Of a stretch of DNA of 64,000 bases, positions 20,745-29,890 are shown one piece after another. The notes beneath the pieces were generated by a model. The model made no database searches and was not told the origin of the DNA. It was given only the letters and a program-made list of their open reading frames with translations. Source of the DNA: Bradyrhizobium sp. KBS0727 (lineage in GTDB: Bacteria; Pseudomonadota; Alphaproteobacteria; Rhizobiales; Xanthobacteraceae). Each line of letters opens with the position of its first letter. The stretch's first letter is position 1. The stretch covers positions 248,001 to 312,000 of the forward strand of contig NZ_CP042176.1 of NCBI RefSeq assembly GCF_005937885.2, read 5' to 3'. The translations under genes and the position numbers were made by a program.

Positions 20745-21185
20745 ATGTCAATCGAAGATGATGTAGCCCTGCTCGAGCAGGTCCCGACATTGCGGCTGTT
20801 GGGAAACACGGCTCTGCGCATGCTGGCGATCGGCTCCGAGCAGCGCGATTTCGCGCGTGGCGACCAGTTGTTCAACGCCGGCGACGAGGCCGATGCCGGC
20901 TATGTGGTTCAGCGTGGCGCGTTCCGGGTCGAGGACGGCGGCGCCGAAATCATTGCCGGACCTGGCGCCTTGATCGGCGAGCTGGCGCTGATCGTCGCGA
21001 TGCGGCGGCCGTCCAGCGCCGTTGCCATCGAACATTCCTCGGTGATCCGGGTTGCGCGCAGCCTGTTCCAGCGCGTGCTCGAAAGCGACCCCGCCGCGGC
21101 GCGCCGGCTGCGCGACGAACTCGCCACCCGCACCAGCCAGCTCGCCAGCGACATCTTGATGGCCGGCGCCAAGCTGAGCTCCTGA
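20745..21185 (+). CDS. Cyclic-nucleotide-binding-domain protein
   Basis: The 146-residue protein is a single CRP-like beta-barrel: LFNAGDEADAGYVVQRGAFRV, then GPGALIGELALIVAMRRPSSAVA, which matches the phosphate-binding cassette (G-E-L-A-x(n)-R-x-S/T-A) of cNMP sensors. There is no DNA-binding helix-turn-helix after it, so it probably acts by protein contact. It starts 54 bp after the response regulator stop on the same strand and may be co-transcribed. Ligand and partner are unknown. Confidence 0.85.
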   Translation: MSIEDDVALLEQVPTLRLLGNTALRMLAIGSEQRDFARGDQLFNAGDEADAGYVVQRGAFRVEDGGAEIIAGPGALIGELALIVAMRRPSSAVAIEHSSVIRVARSLFQRVLESDPAAARRLRDELATRTSQLASDILMAGAKLSS

Positions 21186-21191
21186 TCGACC

Positions 21192-22007
21192 TCACACCTC
21201 CAGCGTCACCGTGACCGGCACGTGGTCGGATGGCCGTTCCCAGCCGCGCGCGTCGCGGGTGATGCGGAAATCGCTGATGCCGTCCTTGAGCGCGCGCGAG
21301 ACCCAGATGTGGTCGAGCCTTCGGCCGCGGTCGCCCACGGTCCAGTCGGCGGCGCGGTAGCTCCACCACGTATAGACCTTTTCCGACATCGGAATGCGCT
21401 CGCGCGCGACGTCGAACCATTCGCCGTGGGTCTGCGCCGCCAGCAGTTTCTCGGTTTCGATCGGCGTATGCGACACGATCTTCAGGAGCTGCTTGTGCGA
21501 CCACACGTCGTTCTCGTGCGGCGCCACGTTGAGATCGCCGACCAGGATGTGCCGGTCGTCGCCGCGCGGATGCAGCGGCTCGCAGGCTTTCATCTCGTCG
21601 AGGAATTTCAGCTTGTGATCGAACTTCGGATTGAGCACGGGATCGGGAATGTCGCCGCCGGCCGGAACGTAGAAATTATGCAGCACCAGCGGCTTCGTCA
21701 GTTGCGCCTTCTCGCCGAACGCCACTGAGATATGACGTGAATCGAGCTTGTCGCAGAAGGTGCGGATATCCTGGGTGTCGAACGGCAGCTTCGAGACGAT
21801 GGCGACGCCGTGATAGCCCTTCTGCCCGTTCAGCGCGACGTGCTCATAGCCGAGACGCTTGAAGCGTTTCAGCGGGAATGCATCGTCGATGCATTTGGTT
21901 TCCTGCAGGCACAGCACGTCCGGCCGCACCGATTTGAGGAATTTGGCGACGATGTCGATGCGCAGGCGCACCGAGTTGATATTCCAGGTTGTCAGGGAGA
22001 AACGCAT
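21192..22007 (-). CDS. xthA: Exodeoxyribonuclease III (AP endonuclease)
   Basis: The enzyme cleaves DNA at abasic sites in base-excision repair. The 271-residue protein begins MRFSLTTWNINSVRLR and contains LCLQETKC (metal-binding Glu), GYHGVAIVSK, VGDLNVAPHENDVW (catalytic Asp/Asn) and the C-terminal RRLDHIWVS and SDHVPVTVTL (His). All are EEP-fold active-site motifs. ATG 22005-22007 is used; an upstream in-frame extension lies in a repeat-like stretch. It converges with the cyclic-nucleotide gene. Confidence 0.95.
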   Translation of the reverse strand: MRFSLTTWNINSVRLRIDIVAKFLKSVRPDVLCLQETKCIDDAFPLKRFKRLGYEHVALNGQKGYHGVAIVSKLPFDTQDIRTFCDKLDSRHISVAFGEKAQLTKPLVLHNFYVPAGGDIPDPVLNPKFDHKLKFLDEMKACEPLHPRGDDRHILVGDLNVAPHENDVWSHKQLLKIVSHTPIETEKLLAAQTHGEWFDVARERIPMSEKVYTWWSYRAADWTVGDRGRRLDHIWVSRALKDGISDFRITRDARGWERPSDHVPVTVTLEV

Positions 22008-22085
22008 GAAGGTGATGTAGCAGCTTTTTGCCGCTGTCATGGCCGGACTTGTCGCGGCCATCCACGTCTTTCTGCCGCGGCGATG

Positions 22086-22889
22086 TCAGCCCGGCGGGGT
22101 CGAATAATTGGTGAAATCGATCTTGAACAAGCCGGGATCGACCTTCTTGGAACTATCCAGATTGTAGACCGCAACCGTGGTGTCGTAGCCCTGCGGGTCG
22201 GTCACCGTCCATTGCTTGAGCTGGCCGTCCTTGGCGCCGACCATCAGCATCAGGCGACTGGTGCCGATCAGCGCCTGCTTCTCCTCGATCGTGACGCTGA
22301 TGAAGACGTCGTCGGCGGTAACGCTGACGACATTGGTGTCTTTCAGCAGATCGATCCGGTCCGACAGCAGGAAGCGCAGCGGCGTTTGCGACAGCGGATA
22401 GATGTCCTGGGTCGCGAGCTTCTTGTCGCGTACCGCCAGCGACGATCCGTCGGCGATGATGGCGATCGGGCTCGAGTCATATTCGAAGCGCACCTTGCCC
22501 GGCTTCTGGATGTAGAAGTCGCCCTTGGTCTTGCTGCCGTCGGGTCCGACCTGGACGAAATTCCCGACCAGCGTCTGCAGCGACGACAGATAGGTGCTGA
22601 CTTTGGCGGCTTGTGCCTTCTGGTTGGCATCGAAGCTCGCGAAAATATTGGCAGGCACATTGCGGTGCGGATCTGGGATCACCGGATTGGGCGGCGCCTG
22701 AGTGGTCCCGGTCGTGATCGCAGCCTTGTCCTGCGCGCTCATCTGCACGCCGCCGTCGCGCGCCTTGGGCGCGGGTTTCGGCACTGGAACGGTCTGCGCG
22801 AACACGGGTGCTGCTGCGCCCGCGATGGACGTCGCGATCAGCAGCGCGAGTCCGCAACGGAAGCCGCGATAGGTGGATAGTTGTGTCAT
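22086..22889 (-). CDS. lolA: Outer-membrane lipoprotein carrier LolA-family protein
   Basis: LolA shuttles lipoproteins through the periplasm from LolCDE to the outer membrane. The 267-residue precursor has a signal peptide ending APVFAQ, a proline-rich linker of about 50 residues, then the LolA core: YLSSLQTLVGNFVQVGPDG, GDFYIQKPGKVRFEY, IIADGSSLAVRD and a C-terminal WTVTDPQGYDTTVAVYNLD. The linker makes it longer than enteric LolA (about 200 residues), as in other alphaproteobacteria. It is downstream of ftsK on the same strand, the same order as in enteric bacteria. Confidence 0.9.
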   Translation of the reverse strand: MTQLSTYRGFRCGLALLIATSIAGAAAPVFAQTVPVPKPAPKARDGGVQMSAQDKAAITTGTTQAPPNPVIPDPHRNVPANIFASFDANQKAQAAKVSTYLSSLQTLVGNFVQVGPDGSKTKGDFYIQKPGKVRFEYDSSPIAIIADGSSLAVRDKKLATQDIYPLSQTPLRFLLSDRIDLLKDTNVVSVTADDVFISVTIEEKQALIGTSRLMLMVGAKDGQLKQWTVTDPQGYDTTVAVYNLDSSKKVDPGLFKIDFTNYSTPPG

Positions 22890-22927
22890 CAGATATTTCG
22901 GATCTCTATGCGACGCGGCCCGGTCTG

Positions 22928-22966
22928 ACGAGTCTTGATCTCACCAGTCTTGATCTTACCAGTTTC
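22928..22966. repeat. Short 15-bp tandem repeat upstream of lolA
   Basis: Two near-identical 15-bp units (ACGAGTCTTGATCTC and ACCAGTCTTGATCTT) are followed by a partial third (ACCAGTTTC) in the ftsK-lolA gap. It is a small slippage-type repeat with no evident role. Confidence 0.65.
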
Positions 22967-23068
22967 GCCGCTTCCGGTCATTTTATCGCGCTTTCGACCA
23001 AAGGAGGTATCGTTTTTCCGTGAAAATCGTTTCACTTGACCTGGTTTGCCGCATCTAGAAGCGGCCTC

Positions 23069-25525
23069 CTAGAACCGGCCCTGGCCCTCTTCTTCCTCGA
23101 CCAGAATTTCACGCTTGCCGGCGTGATTCGCCTGCCCGACGATGCCTTCGAGTTCCATCCGCTCCATCAGTGAGGCGGCGCGGTTGTAGCCGATTTGCAG
23201 CCGGCGCTGAATGTAGGAGGTCGAGGCCTTGCGGTCGCGTTTGACGATCGCAACGGCCTGCGAGAACAGGTCGCCGCCGCCATCGCCGCCCATGCCGGTG
23301 GCGTCGAATACCGCGCCGTCCTCGTCGGTCGGCTCTTCCGCCGTAACCGCCTCGAGATATTCCGGCTGTCCCTGCGTCTTGAGATGGCGCACAACTTTCT
23401 CGACTTCCTCGTCCGACACGAAGGGTCCGTGCACGCGGCTGATGCGTCCGCCGCCCGCCATATAGAGCATGTCGCCCTGTCCGAGCAGTTGTTCGGCGCC
23501 CATCTCGCCCAGGATGGTGCGGCTGTCGATTTTCGAAGTGACCTGAAATGAGATGCGGGTCGGGAAGTTCGCCTTGATCGTGCCGGTGATGACGTCGACC
23601 GACGGACGCTGGGTCGCGAGAATGACGTGCAGGCCGGCGGCGCGCGCCATCTGCGCCAGACGCTGCACCGCGCCTTCGATGTCCTTGCCGGCAACCATCA
23701 TCAGGTCGGCCATTTCGTCGACGATGATGACGATGTAGGGCAGCGGCTCGAGGTCGAGCTTTTCTTCCTCGTAGATCGCCTTGCCGGTCTCCTTGTCGAA
23801 GCCGGTATGCACCGTGCGCGTCAGCTCCTCGCCCTTGCCCTTGGCCTCGACCAGCCGCTGATTGTAGCCGTCGATGTTGCGCACACCGAGCTTGGACATT
23901 TTCTTGTAGCGCTCTTCCATCTCGCGCACGGCCCATTTCAACGCGACCACCGCCTTCTTCGGATCGGTCACGACCGGCGTCAGCAGGTGCGGGATGCCGT
24001 CATAGACGGAGAGTTCGAGCATCTTGGGATCGACCATGATCAGGCGGCACTGGTCCGGCCGCAGCCGGTAGACCAGGCTGAGGATCATGGTGTTGATGGC
24101 GACCGACTTGCCGGAGCCGGTGGTGCCGGCGATCAGCATGTGCGGCGTACGCGCGAGATCGATGATGATGGATTCGCCGCCGATGTTCTTGCCGAGGCAG
24201 AGCGGCAGCTTCGCAGACGACTCGTCCTTCGCGGTCAGCAATTCGCGCAAGTAAACCTTTTCGCGGTGGGCGTTCGGCAATTCGATGCCGATGGCGTTGC
24301 GGCCGGCGACCACGGCGACGCGCGCCGAAAGCGCGCTCATCGAGCGGGCAATATCGTCGGCAAGACCGATCACGCGCGATGACTTGATGCCGGGCGCGGG
24401 CTCGAGTTCGTACAGCGTCACCACAGGTCCGGGGTTGGCCTTGACGATCTCGCCGCGAACGCCGAAATCCCCGAGCACGCCTTCCAGCGCGCGCGAATTG
24501 GCTTCCAGTTCAGCCTTGCTGAGCGGCTGGCGATCCGATGCCTTGGGCGCGGTCAGGACCGAGACCGAGGGCAGCTCGAACTTGTCGGAGGATTTACGCG
24601 CGGCGGCACGCGGGGCGGCCTTCTTGCGCGGGGCGCGGGCGACCGGGGCTTCCTCTTCCTCGTCGTCCTCGTCCTCTTCTTCCTCGCCCTCGAAGCCTTC
24701 CTCCTGCGGGGCCAGGGACGGCGCGGCGCGGCCGCTCAGGCTTGGTTCCTGGCGCTCAAACGACGACGTGCGGGGCTGCGGCGCGCTGGCGACCAGCGAT
24801 CGATAGGCGGCGCCCAACAGCCAGGCCAGCCGGGCCTTTGCGCTCATCAGCGCATGAAACACCCATCCGAGCGAAACCGAGCTGCGATCGTCCTCTTCCA
24901 CGAACGGCGTGTCGTCGTCCTCGATCGGCGTCAGCTCCTCGTCGCGCGGGCGCGAACCCCAGCCGCTCGCGAACAGAAACGTCGCGCACATCGCCGCGAA
25001 CAGAATGATTCCGAGCACCAGCCGATAGGTGAAACCGGCGGGGCCGAATACCACGGCCGGCGCGCGCACCAGCGCATCGCCGACGACGCCGCCAAGTCCG
25101 GTCGGCAACGGCCATGCACCGCCATGCGGCCAGCAACTGGCAAAGCCCGCCGCGATCACGGTGCAGAGAATCCAGCATCCCAGCCGCAGCGCCTCGCGGT
25201 CGAAGGTGCGATGGGTCAGCATGCGCCAGCCCCACACCGCGACCGGCAGGATCAACATGATCGCGCCGAGACCGAGAATCTGCATCAGGAGGTCGGCGCC
25301 GATCGCGCCGGGATAGCCGACGAGGTTGCGGATGGCGCGCGAGGTCGCGTGGCTCAGGCTCGGGTCCTGCACCGACCAGGTCATCAGTGCCGCCGCCGCC
25401 ACGCCGGACAATGCGATCAGGCTGAGACCTGCGACTTCGCGCAGGCGCCGCGCCAAAGCGTCGCGGATCGAGGCCGGCAGGTGGCCGACCAGGGGAATGA
25501 CACGTTCGATCGCTGGCATGCTCAT
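23069..25525 (-). CDS. ftsK: DNA translocase FtsK
   Basis: FtsK couples chromosome dimer resolution and terminus segregation to division. The 818-residue protein has about four N-terminal membrane helices (to about residue 190), a linker with a run of acidic residues ([14 protein letters not shown]), the RecA-like motor with Walker [10 protein letters not shown] near residue 465 and Walker [15 protein letters not shown], and the C-terminal gamma winged helix ([20 protein letters not shown]) that reads KOPS. Length is normal for alphaproteobacteria. It lies 12 bp downstream of an aminotransferase gene. Confidence 0.96.
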   Translation of the reverse strand: MSMPAIERVIPLVGHLPASIRDALARRLREVAGLSLIALSGVAAAALMTWSVQDPSLSHATSRAIRNLVGYPGAIGADLLMQILGLGAIMLILPVAVWGWRMLTHRTFDREALRLGCWILCTVIAAGFASCWPHGGAWPLPTGLGGVVGDALVRAPAVVFGPAGFTYRLVLGIILFAAMCATFLFASGWGSRPRDEELTPIEDDDTPFVEEDDRSSVSLGWVFHALMSAKARLAWLLGAAYRSLVASAPQPRTSSFERQEPSLSGRAAPSLAPQEEGFEGEEEEDEDDEEEEAPVARAPRKKAAPRAAARKSSDKFELPSVSVLTAPKASDRQPLSKAELEANSRALEGVLGDFGVRGEIVKANPGPVVTLYELEPAPGIKSSRVIGLADDIARSMSALSARVAVVAGRNAIGIELPNAHREKVYLRELLTAKDESSAKLPLCLGKNIGGESIIIDLARTPHMLIAGTTGSGKSVAINTMILSLVYRLRPDQCRLIMVDPKMLELSVYDGIPHLLTPVVTDPKKAVVALKWAVREMEERYKKMSKLGVRNIDGYNQRLVEAKGKGEELTRTVHTGFDKETGKAIYEEEKLDLEPLPYIVIIVDEMADLMMVAGKDIEGAVQRLAQMARAAGLHVILATQRPSVDVITGTIKANFPTRISFQVTSKIDSRTILGEMGAEQLLGQGDMLYMAGGGRISRVHGPFVSDEEVEKVVRHLKTQGQPEYLEAVTAEEPTDEDGAVFDATGMGGDGGGDLFSQAVAIVKRDRKASTSYIQRRLQIGYNRAASLMERMELEGIVGQANHAGKREILVEEEEGQGRF

Positions 25526-25537
25526 GGGGCCCTGCGA

Positions 25538-26764
25538 TTAATCCAGAATTTCGACCAGCCGGTGCAATGCCTCGGCCGTTGATTCACTATCGGAGACCAG
25601 CGCGAGCCGGATGTAACCCGCGCCGGGATTGAAGCCGTCGTCCTGCGGGCGCGACAGATAGCTGCCGGGGATCACGCGCACGCCGGCATCGCGGTAAAGC
25701 CTCACGGCCGCGGCTTCGTCGCCACCACGCTCGGAGACATCGAGCCAGACGCAGAAGCCGCCGGCCGGCCTGACATATCCGTAGCGATTGCCGAGGATCT
25801 GGTCGGCGAGGTCGAACTTGATGCGGTAGAGCCGGCGATTTTCCTCGACATGGGCTTCGTCGCTATAGGCCGCGACCGCGACATGCTGCAGCGGTACCGG
25901 CACCTGCGGTGCGGCGACGTTGCGCAGCTCGTGGAAGGCGCTCAGAAACCTCTTGTCGCCGGCGGCGAAGCCGACGCGCATGCCAGGCAGGTTCGATCGC
26001 TTCGACAGCGACTGGAACGCGACCACATTGGCAAAATCGGGCCCGGCACATTCCAGCGCGCTGCCCGGCGCCTGCCTGGTGTAGATTTCCGAATAGCACT
26101 CGTCGCTCAGGATCATGAAGCCGTAGCGGTCCGCGAGTTTTTTCAGCTTCGCGAAATAGTCTGATGAGGCGACCGAGCCCTGCGGATTCGCGGGCGACGC
26201 AATGAAGATCGCAACGGTGCGCGCCAGCGTCGCATCATCGAGCGTATCGAGATCCGGCAGGAATCCGTTGGCCAGCGTGGTCGGCAGATAGATGGTCTCG
26301 CATCCGGCGGCACGGGCGCCGGCGCCATAGGCCGGATAGAATGGATTGGGCACCAGGATCGCGGGCTTGCCCCGGCGCGCGCCGACATAGCGGGCCGCGG
26401 TGATGGCCGCGAAAAACAGCCCTTCGCGGCTGCCGTTCAGGACCAGGATTTCGCTCTCGGGATCGACCGGCCGCGGCAAATGAAAGCGGGTCGAAAGCCA
26501 GTTGGCGGCGGCGTGCCGGAACGGCTCGATTCCCTTGGCGATCGGATAGCGGCCGAAATCGGCGGTATGCTTTGACAGCACCGGGCCGACGAAGTCTGGC
26601 ACCGGATGCTGCGGCTCACCTAAGGACAGCGTAATCAATGGCTTAGCGGGCTGATATGGGGCCAGCAGCTCGGCTGTCCGCGCAAATGGCGAACGCTCGG
26701 CCTGACCGGCAGGAGAGACGCTGCCGGCGCCCTGCGCCACGCCGGAAGAGGCGGTCATTGCCAT
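25538..26764 (-). CDS. Class I/II PLP aminotransferase (possible succinyldiaminopimelate aminotransferase)
   Basis: The 408-residue fold-type I aminotransferase has LSLGEPQHPVPD at the N-terminus, VLNGSREGLFFAA, the NPxNPQG-type segment IASPANPQGS, SDECYSEIY, and the PLP-lysine site SLSKRSNLPGMRVGF. The SLSKRSNLPG form and pairing with rhizobial ftsK resemble DapC-type enzymes of lysine and cell-wall synthesis, but substrate assignment is uncertain. It is immediately upstream of ftsK, probably in one operon. Confidence 0.85.
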   Translation of the reverse strand: MAMTASSGVAQGAGSVSPAGQAERSPFARTAELLAPYQPAKPLITLSLGEPQHPVPDFVGPVLSKHTADFGRYPIAKGIEPFRHAAANWLSTRFHLPRPVDPESEILVLNGSREGLFFAAITAARYVGARRGKPAILVPNPFYPAYGAGARAAGCETIYLPTTLANGFLPDLDTLDDATLARTVAIFIASPANPQGSVASSDYFAKLKKLADRYGFMILSDECYSEIYTRQAPGSALECAGPDFANVVAFQSLSKRSNLPGMRVGFAAGDKRFLSAFHELRNVAAPQVPVPLQHVAVAAYSDEAHVEENRRLYRIKFDLADQILGNRYGYVRPAGGFCVWLDVSERGGDEAAAVRLYRDAGVRVIPGSYLSRPQDDGFNPGAGYIRLALVSDSESTAEALHRLVEILD

Positions 26765-26891
26765 GTCTGATACGCCAGCACTTTCAAAGGCGGTCGAAGG
26801 ATCTGCGTGACCACCGGAAACCGATCAAACCACCATAGATACGGCGAGGTTAAGACGCGATTAACCATCGGCCAAGCTGGACAATTTGAGC

Positions 26892-26920
26892 GGTAATACC
26901 ATATTTTGAACAGGTAATAC
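26892..26920 (+). promoter_or_regulatory. Direct-repeat candidate operator upstream of vapBC
   Basis: GGTAATAC occurs at 26892-26899 and again at 26913-26920, 21 bp apart, i.e. about two helical turns on one DNA face. It lies 16-44 bp upstream of the antitoxin ATG at 26936, where an autoregulating toxin-antitoxin complex would be expected to bind. Confidence 0.45.
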
Positions 26921-26935
26921 TTCGAGGGATTCGCC

Positions 26936-27166
26936 ATGGCGACAAAGGTCACGAGCAAGGGTCAGGTCACCATTCCAAAGCCGGTCCGCGACCATTTGGG
27001 AATCGTGCCCGGCAGCGAGGTGGAATTCCGGCGCGCCGCGGACGGCAGCATCGTGATCGAAAAAGCCGACGGTACACAGCGGCCGAGCCGATTTGCCAAG
27101 CTGGTGGGTATTGCAGGGCCCGGTCTTTCCACGGACGAGATCATGGCCATCACCCGCGGGGACTAG
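26936..27166 (+). CDS. vapB: AbrB/MazE-family antitoxin
   Basis: The 76-residue protein begins MATKVTSKGQVTIPKPVRDHLG, the swapped-hairpin AbrB DNA-binding domain, followed by a short acidic tail (LSTDEIMAITRGD) of the kind that wraps the toxin. It precedes a PIN-domain gene with a 4-bp gap after its TAG stop. As with other VapB proteins, it should repress the operon with the toxin; the direct repeats upstream are a candidate site. Confidence 0.9.
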   Translation: MATKVTSKGQVTIPKPVRDHLGIVPGSEVEFRRAADGSIVIEKADGTQRPSRFAKLVGIAGPGLSTDEIMAITRGD

Positions 27167-27170
27167 TTCC

Positions 27171-27581
27171 GTGACCCTGGTGGACTCGAATGTCCTGCTC
27201 GATATCTTCGGCAAGACTCCTGCCTGGTGGGAATGGTCGCTGATGCAGCTTGAGGACGCCGCTCTGCATGGTCCGTTGCTGATCAACGACGTCATCTTTG
27301 CCGAAACGTCGATCCGCTTTCCGAGCATCGACACGTTCGAAGCGGCTTTGACGGATGCCGGGATCACCGTTGCACCGATTCCCCGGACCGCGCTGTTCCT
27401 GGCAGGCAAGGCTTCCGTCAAATACAGAGCCTCAGGCGGTATGCGGAGCGGAGTGTTGCCGGACTTTTTCATTGGCGCCCATGCTGAGATCGAAAACCTG
27501 CCCCTGCTCACACGCGATGTCAGGCGTTACCGAAGTTACTTTCCGAAGGTGATGTTGATTGCTCCGGAAAGCGACGGATAG
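27171..27581 (+). CDS. vapC: PIN-domain toxin VapC
   Basis: VapC toxins are Mg-dependent ribonucleases. The 136-residue protein keeps the four acidic positions: Asp in TLVDSNVLLDI, Glu in IFAETSIRF, Asp in LPDFFIGAHAE and Asp in LLTRDVRRY. GTG at 27171 is chosen because it puts the first Asp at the usual position and follows the antitoxin stop by 4 bp; the frame runs upstream inside the antitoxin gene without similarity. The target RNA is unknown. Confidence 0.9.
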   Translation: MTLVDSNVLLDIFGKTPAWWEWSLMQLEDAALHGPLLINDVIFAETSIRFPSIDTFEAALTDAGITVAPIPRTALFLAGKASVKYRASGGMRSGVLPDFFIGAHAEIENLPLLTRDVRRYRSYFPKVMLIAPESDG

Positions 27582-27601
27582 TTGTTGCTGCGCCATATCC
27601 A

Positions 27602-27687
27602 CGTCATTGCGAGCGAAGCGAAGCAATCCATTTCGCGGAATAACGGATGGATGGATTGCTTCGTCGCTTCCGCTCCTCGCAATGACG
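27602..27687. repeat. Intergenic palindromic repeat family A, copy 3
   Basis: It runs from CGTCATTGCGAGCGAAGCGA to CTCCTCGCAATGACG with central GCAATCCA / TGGATTGC, 20 bases after the vapC stop codon. Confidence 0.8.
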
Positions 27688-27689
27688 CC

Positions 27690-28200
27690 TAGATACGACT
27701 TCGCATTCTCGCGGCATGATCTGCCCGAAGTTTTTCATTTCGTTTGCCCTCGGAATACAGAGGGCGCGGGGAAGACCGGGTGCGCGCTGCACCCGCGGTC
27801 TCGCGAGCATGATGCACAGAAAAGTGCGCTCACGAGCATACAGGTTCAGCGGTGAACACACCGGCCTCCCCCACGCAACGGCTTTACGGCTTACTTCGTG
27901 CTCACCCCGGTGAACGGGCTTTATTGTCACCGTCATTACGCGGATTGCTCCGCGCAACTTGACGCCAGCGTCGCGGCATCAGGTCCACACGACTTCACCG
28001 TACGCTCATGCCGCGCTCGTCAGTCGCAGCCTTTGCGTCCATCGCATCCCACCGCACGGTCGTGACGATCGCGATCGCCCCTCTTGTCGCGGTAGACGGG
28101 CGAAGTTGAACTCCTGATTTGCCCGACGGGGCAACGGAAATATTTTTGCACGAAGGTCTGGACAGACTTTGGTGATTTGCCCGTCGGGTTGACTTGTAGC
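27690..28200. repeat. Long non-coding composite element
   Basis: About 500 bp with no convincing gene. Landmarks are a CCCTCGGAATACAGAGGGCG hairpin, GGGTGCGCGCTGCACCC, and two copies of GATTTGCCCG (28115-28124 and 28174-28183), the first inside the near-palindrome TTTGCCCGACGGGGCAA. I recall very similar stretches recurring between genes in Bradyrhizobium, but this is memory, not a search. It may be a mobile or non-coding RNA-like repeat. Confidence 0.5.
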
Positions 28201-28257
28201 AGAACGGCGGAAGAATTCGCTGTTGCTAGCGCAGGCGACTCACGCCATCCGCACGCT

Positions 28258-28397
28258 GCCCTCCATCATGCCCGGGCTTGTCCCGGGCATCCACGTCTTA
28301 GTAGTCTCGCAGCCAGTGAAGACGTGGATGGCCGGGCATAGGCGAGCGGAAGCGACGCCGTCCTTCGGCCGGCTATGCCCGGCCATGACAGCAACGG
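28258..28397. repeat. Intergenic inverted repeat family E
   Basis: CATCATGCCCGGGCTTGTCC on the left and GGCTATGCCCGGCCATGACAG on the right are inverted relatives, and GCATCCACGTCTT / AAGACGTGGATGGC pair in the middle. A degenerate partial copy (CTGTCATGGCCGGACTTGTC) is at about 22036-22085 between xthA and lolA. Confidence 0.65.
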
Positions 28398-28442
28398 TTT
28401 CGCGGAGGCGCTCAATCCATCCTACGGCGGCTCGTTTTGGCG

Positions 28443-28844
28443 CTACCGCTGCGGCAGCCGTTCGAAACTCGGCATGCCCTCGGGAATATGGTGGAAGGGC
28501 TGCTTGTCGACCGTGTAGATCGCGATCTGCGGCGTGATCTGGGCGGGGTTATCGAGCGTTCCGACCTTCACGACCACGATCGGCCGCTGTGGCCGCGTCA
28601 CCACATGCGTGCCGCATTCGGCGCAGAATTCGCGTGTCACCGGCTTCTCCAGGTCCTTGCGCGAAAACTGCTTCGGCGCACCCTTGGTGTATTTGAAGCC
28701 GTCGATCGGCATCGCCACGAACATGTTGGGCGAGCCGCCCGTGATGTACTGGCATTCGCGGCAATGACATTGCGCCTGCAACATCGGCTCGCCTTCGGCG
28801 ACATAGCGCACCGCGCCGCAATAACATCCGCCTTCGAGTTTCAT
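28443..28844 (-). CDS. GFA (CENP-V-type) zinc-fold protein
   Basis: The 133-residue protein has the cysteine pattern of the glutathione-dependent formaldehyde-activating family: GGCYCGAVRY, AQCHCRECQ and REFCAECGTHV. These bind the two zinc ions of the Mss4-like fold. Despite the name, most such paralogues have no proven formaldehyde role. It lies alone downstream of the broken DUF1835 gene, on the same strand. Confidence 0.87.
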   Translation of the reverse strand: MKLEGGCYCGAVRYVAEGEPMLQAQCHCRECQYITGGSPNMFVAMPIDGFKYTKGAPKQFSRKDLEKPVTREFCAECGTHVVTRPQRPIVVVKVGTLDNPAQITPQIAIYTVDKQPFHHIPEGMPSFERLPQR

Positions 28845-28870
28845 GACGTCCTCCCGATTTTATCGTTGCT

Positions 28871-29689
28871 TCAGGATAGTGGCTTTCCGGAAAGTCTCAC
28901 CTTGCCGTTACGCAATTCGCCGCCGGGCTCGCCTTGAAAGTCGAGATGACCACTTTTAACCAATGCCATCAATCGTCCCATGACGAACGTATCGCCAAAC
29001 TCGATGATCCACTCGTTTGGCCCGCCAACCAAAGCCTTCCCTACGACTCTCATGGCGTTCTACCATTTGTCGTTCACCTGGGATATCACTCGGAAATCAA
29101 AGAAGGAAATCGGAGCTGAAACAAGCGTTTCGCTGTCGATGACCCGCAATGGCGCATTCTCCACGAGGAGTTTTTGCCAAAGGTCTTGATAACGCTTTCG
29201 AGCTGGTTCCTGCAGCGGCTCTGCTAAATCCCAGAGCCGTTCACGGCAAATGATGTCGGGGTGAAGCATGCCAAGGCTCATTGCCAAGTATGGCGGTCGA
29301 GGAGGTTCCTGCTCTGACGGGCTGGATACCATGACCTCGCTCAGGTCGACCACCTCACATGGCGCATCGCCGAGGCGCGATAGCCAATCGAGGAAACCCG
29401 CGTACTCCATCGCGGATCGTCGCGTCAGCCAGACGTTCTTGCGTTTGTTGGGTGCGCGAGCGTCATCCGATACTCGCTCGGAGTCGGTGCAGATCTCGAT
29501 CCAGTCGGGGGCGCCCAATTCATCCGCAACCCACTTCGAGCGCACGTGCGGGTCAGACGAATTGATGGGTCCGAAGCTGAGGTCGTCGTAGATCGTGATC
29601 ACCGGGTCGGACCGCCCGGCCTTTCGCAGAGCCTGAAGCAGGCATCCCGCGCCCGACGGCGTAAAAACGAAATGAAGATCGGTCTTCAT
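28871..29689 (-). pseudogene. DUF1835/DUF3658 protein gene interrupted by an in-frame amber codon
   Basis: The first segment (29689-29060, 209 residues from MKTDLHFVFTPSGAGCLLQA) carries the DUF1835 hallmarks LHFVF, GAGCLLQALRKAGR and DDLSFGPIN, then a C-terminal part with PISFFDFRVIS. It stops at TAG (29060-29062). The same frame continues without shift as NAMRVVGKALVGGPNEWI to a TAA-type end at 28871, matching the final helix part of DUF3658. So a single codon splits an otherwise complete gene of 272 codons. It may be a recent nonsense mutation, a sequencing error, or rarely a readthrough site. The function of the family is unknown. Confidence 0.8.
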
Positions 29690-29770
29690 CACGGAGCCTC
29701 GATGAAAGTGCCTAGATGGCACTTCCGGAAGTCCGCGTCCACTTCAACGTATGCTTGGCATTGGTGACAA

Positions 29771-29810
29771 AAAGAAAAAGAAAGGGGCTCCAACTTGCGC
29801 TGGAGCCCCT
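29771..29810 (-). terminator. Intrinsic terminator after amtB1
   Basis: AGGGGCTCCA (29783-29792) pairs perfectly with TGGAGCCCCT (29801-29810) over an 8-nt loop. On the minus strand it is followed by a T-rich tail (TTCTTTTTCTTTTT). It ends the glnK1-amtB1 unit. Confidence 0.85.
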
Positions 29811-29890
29811 CAACGGTCGGGGCATTGCCGGGTATGTGCCCAAACCGGAGTTGTGGGTGCGAACCTTGGGGGATCGCACCCCGGGAGAAC

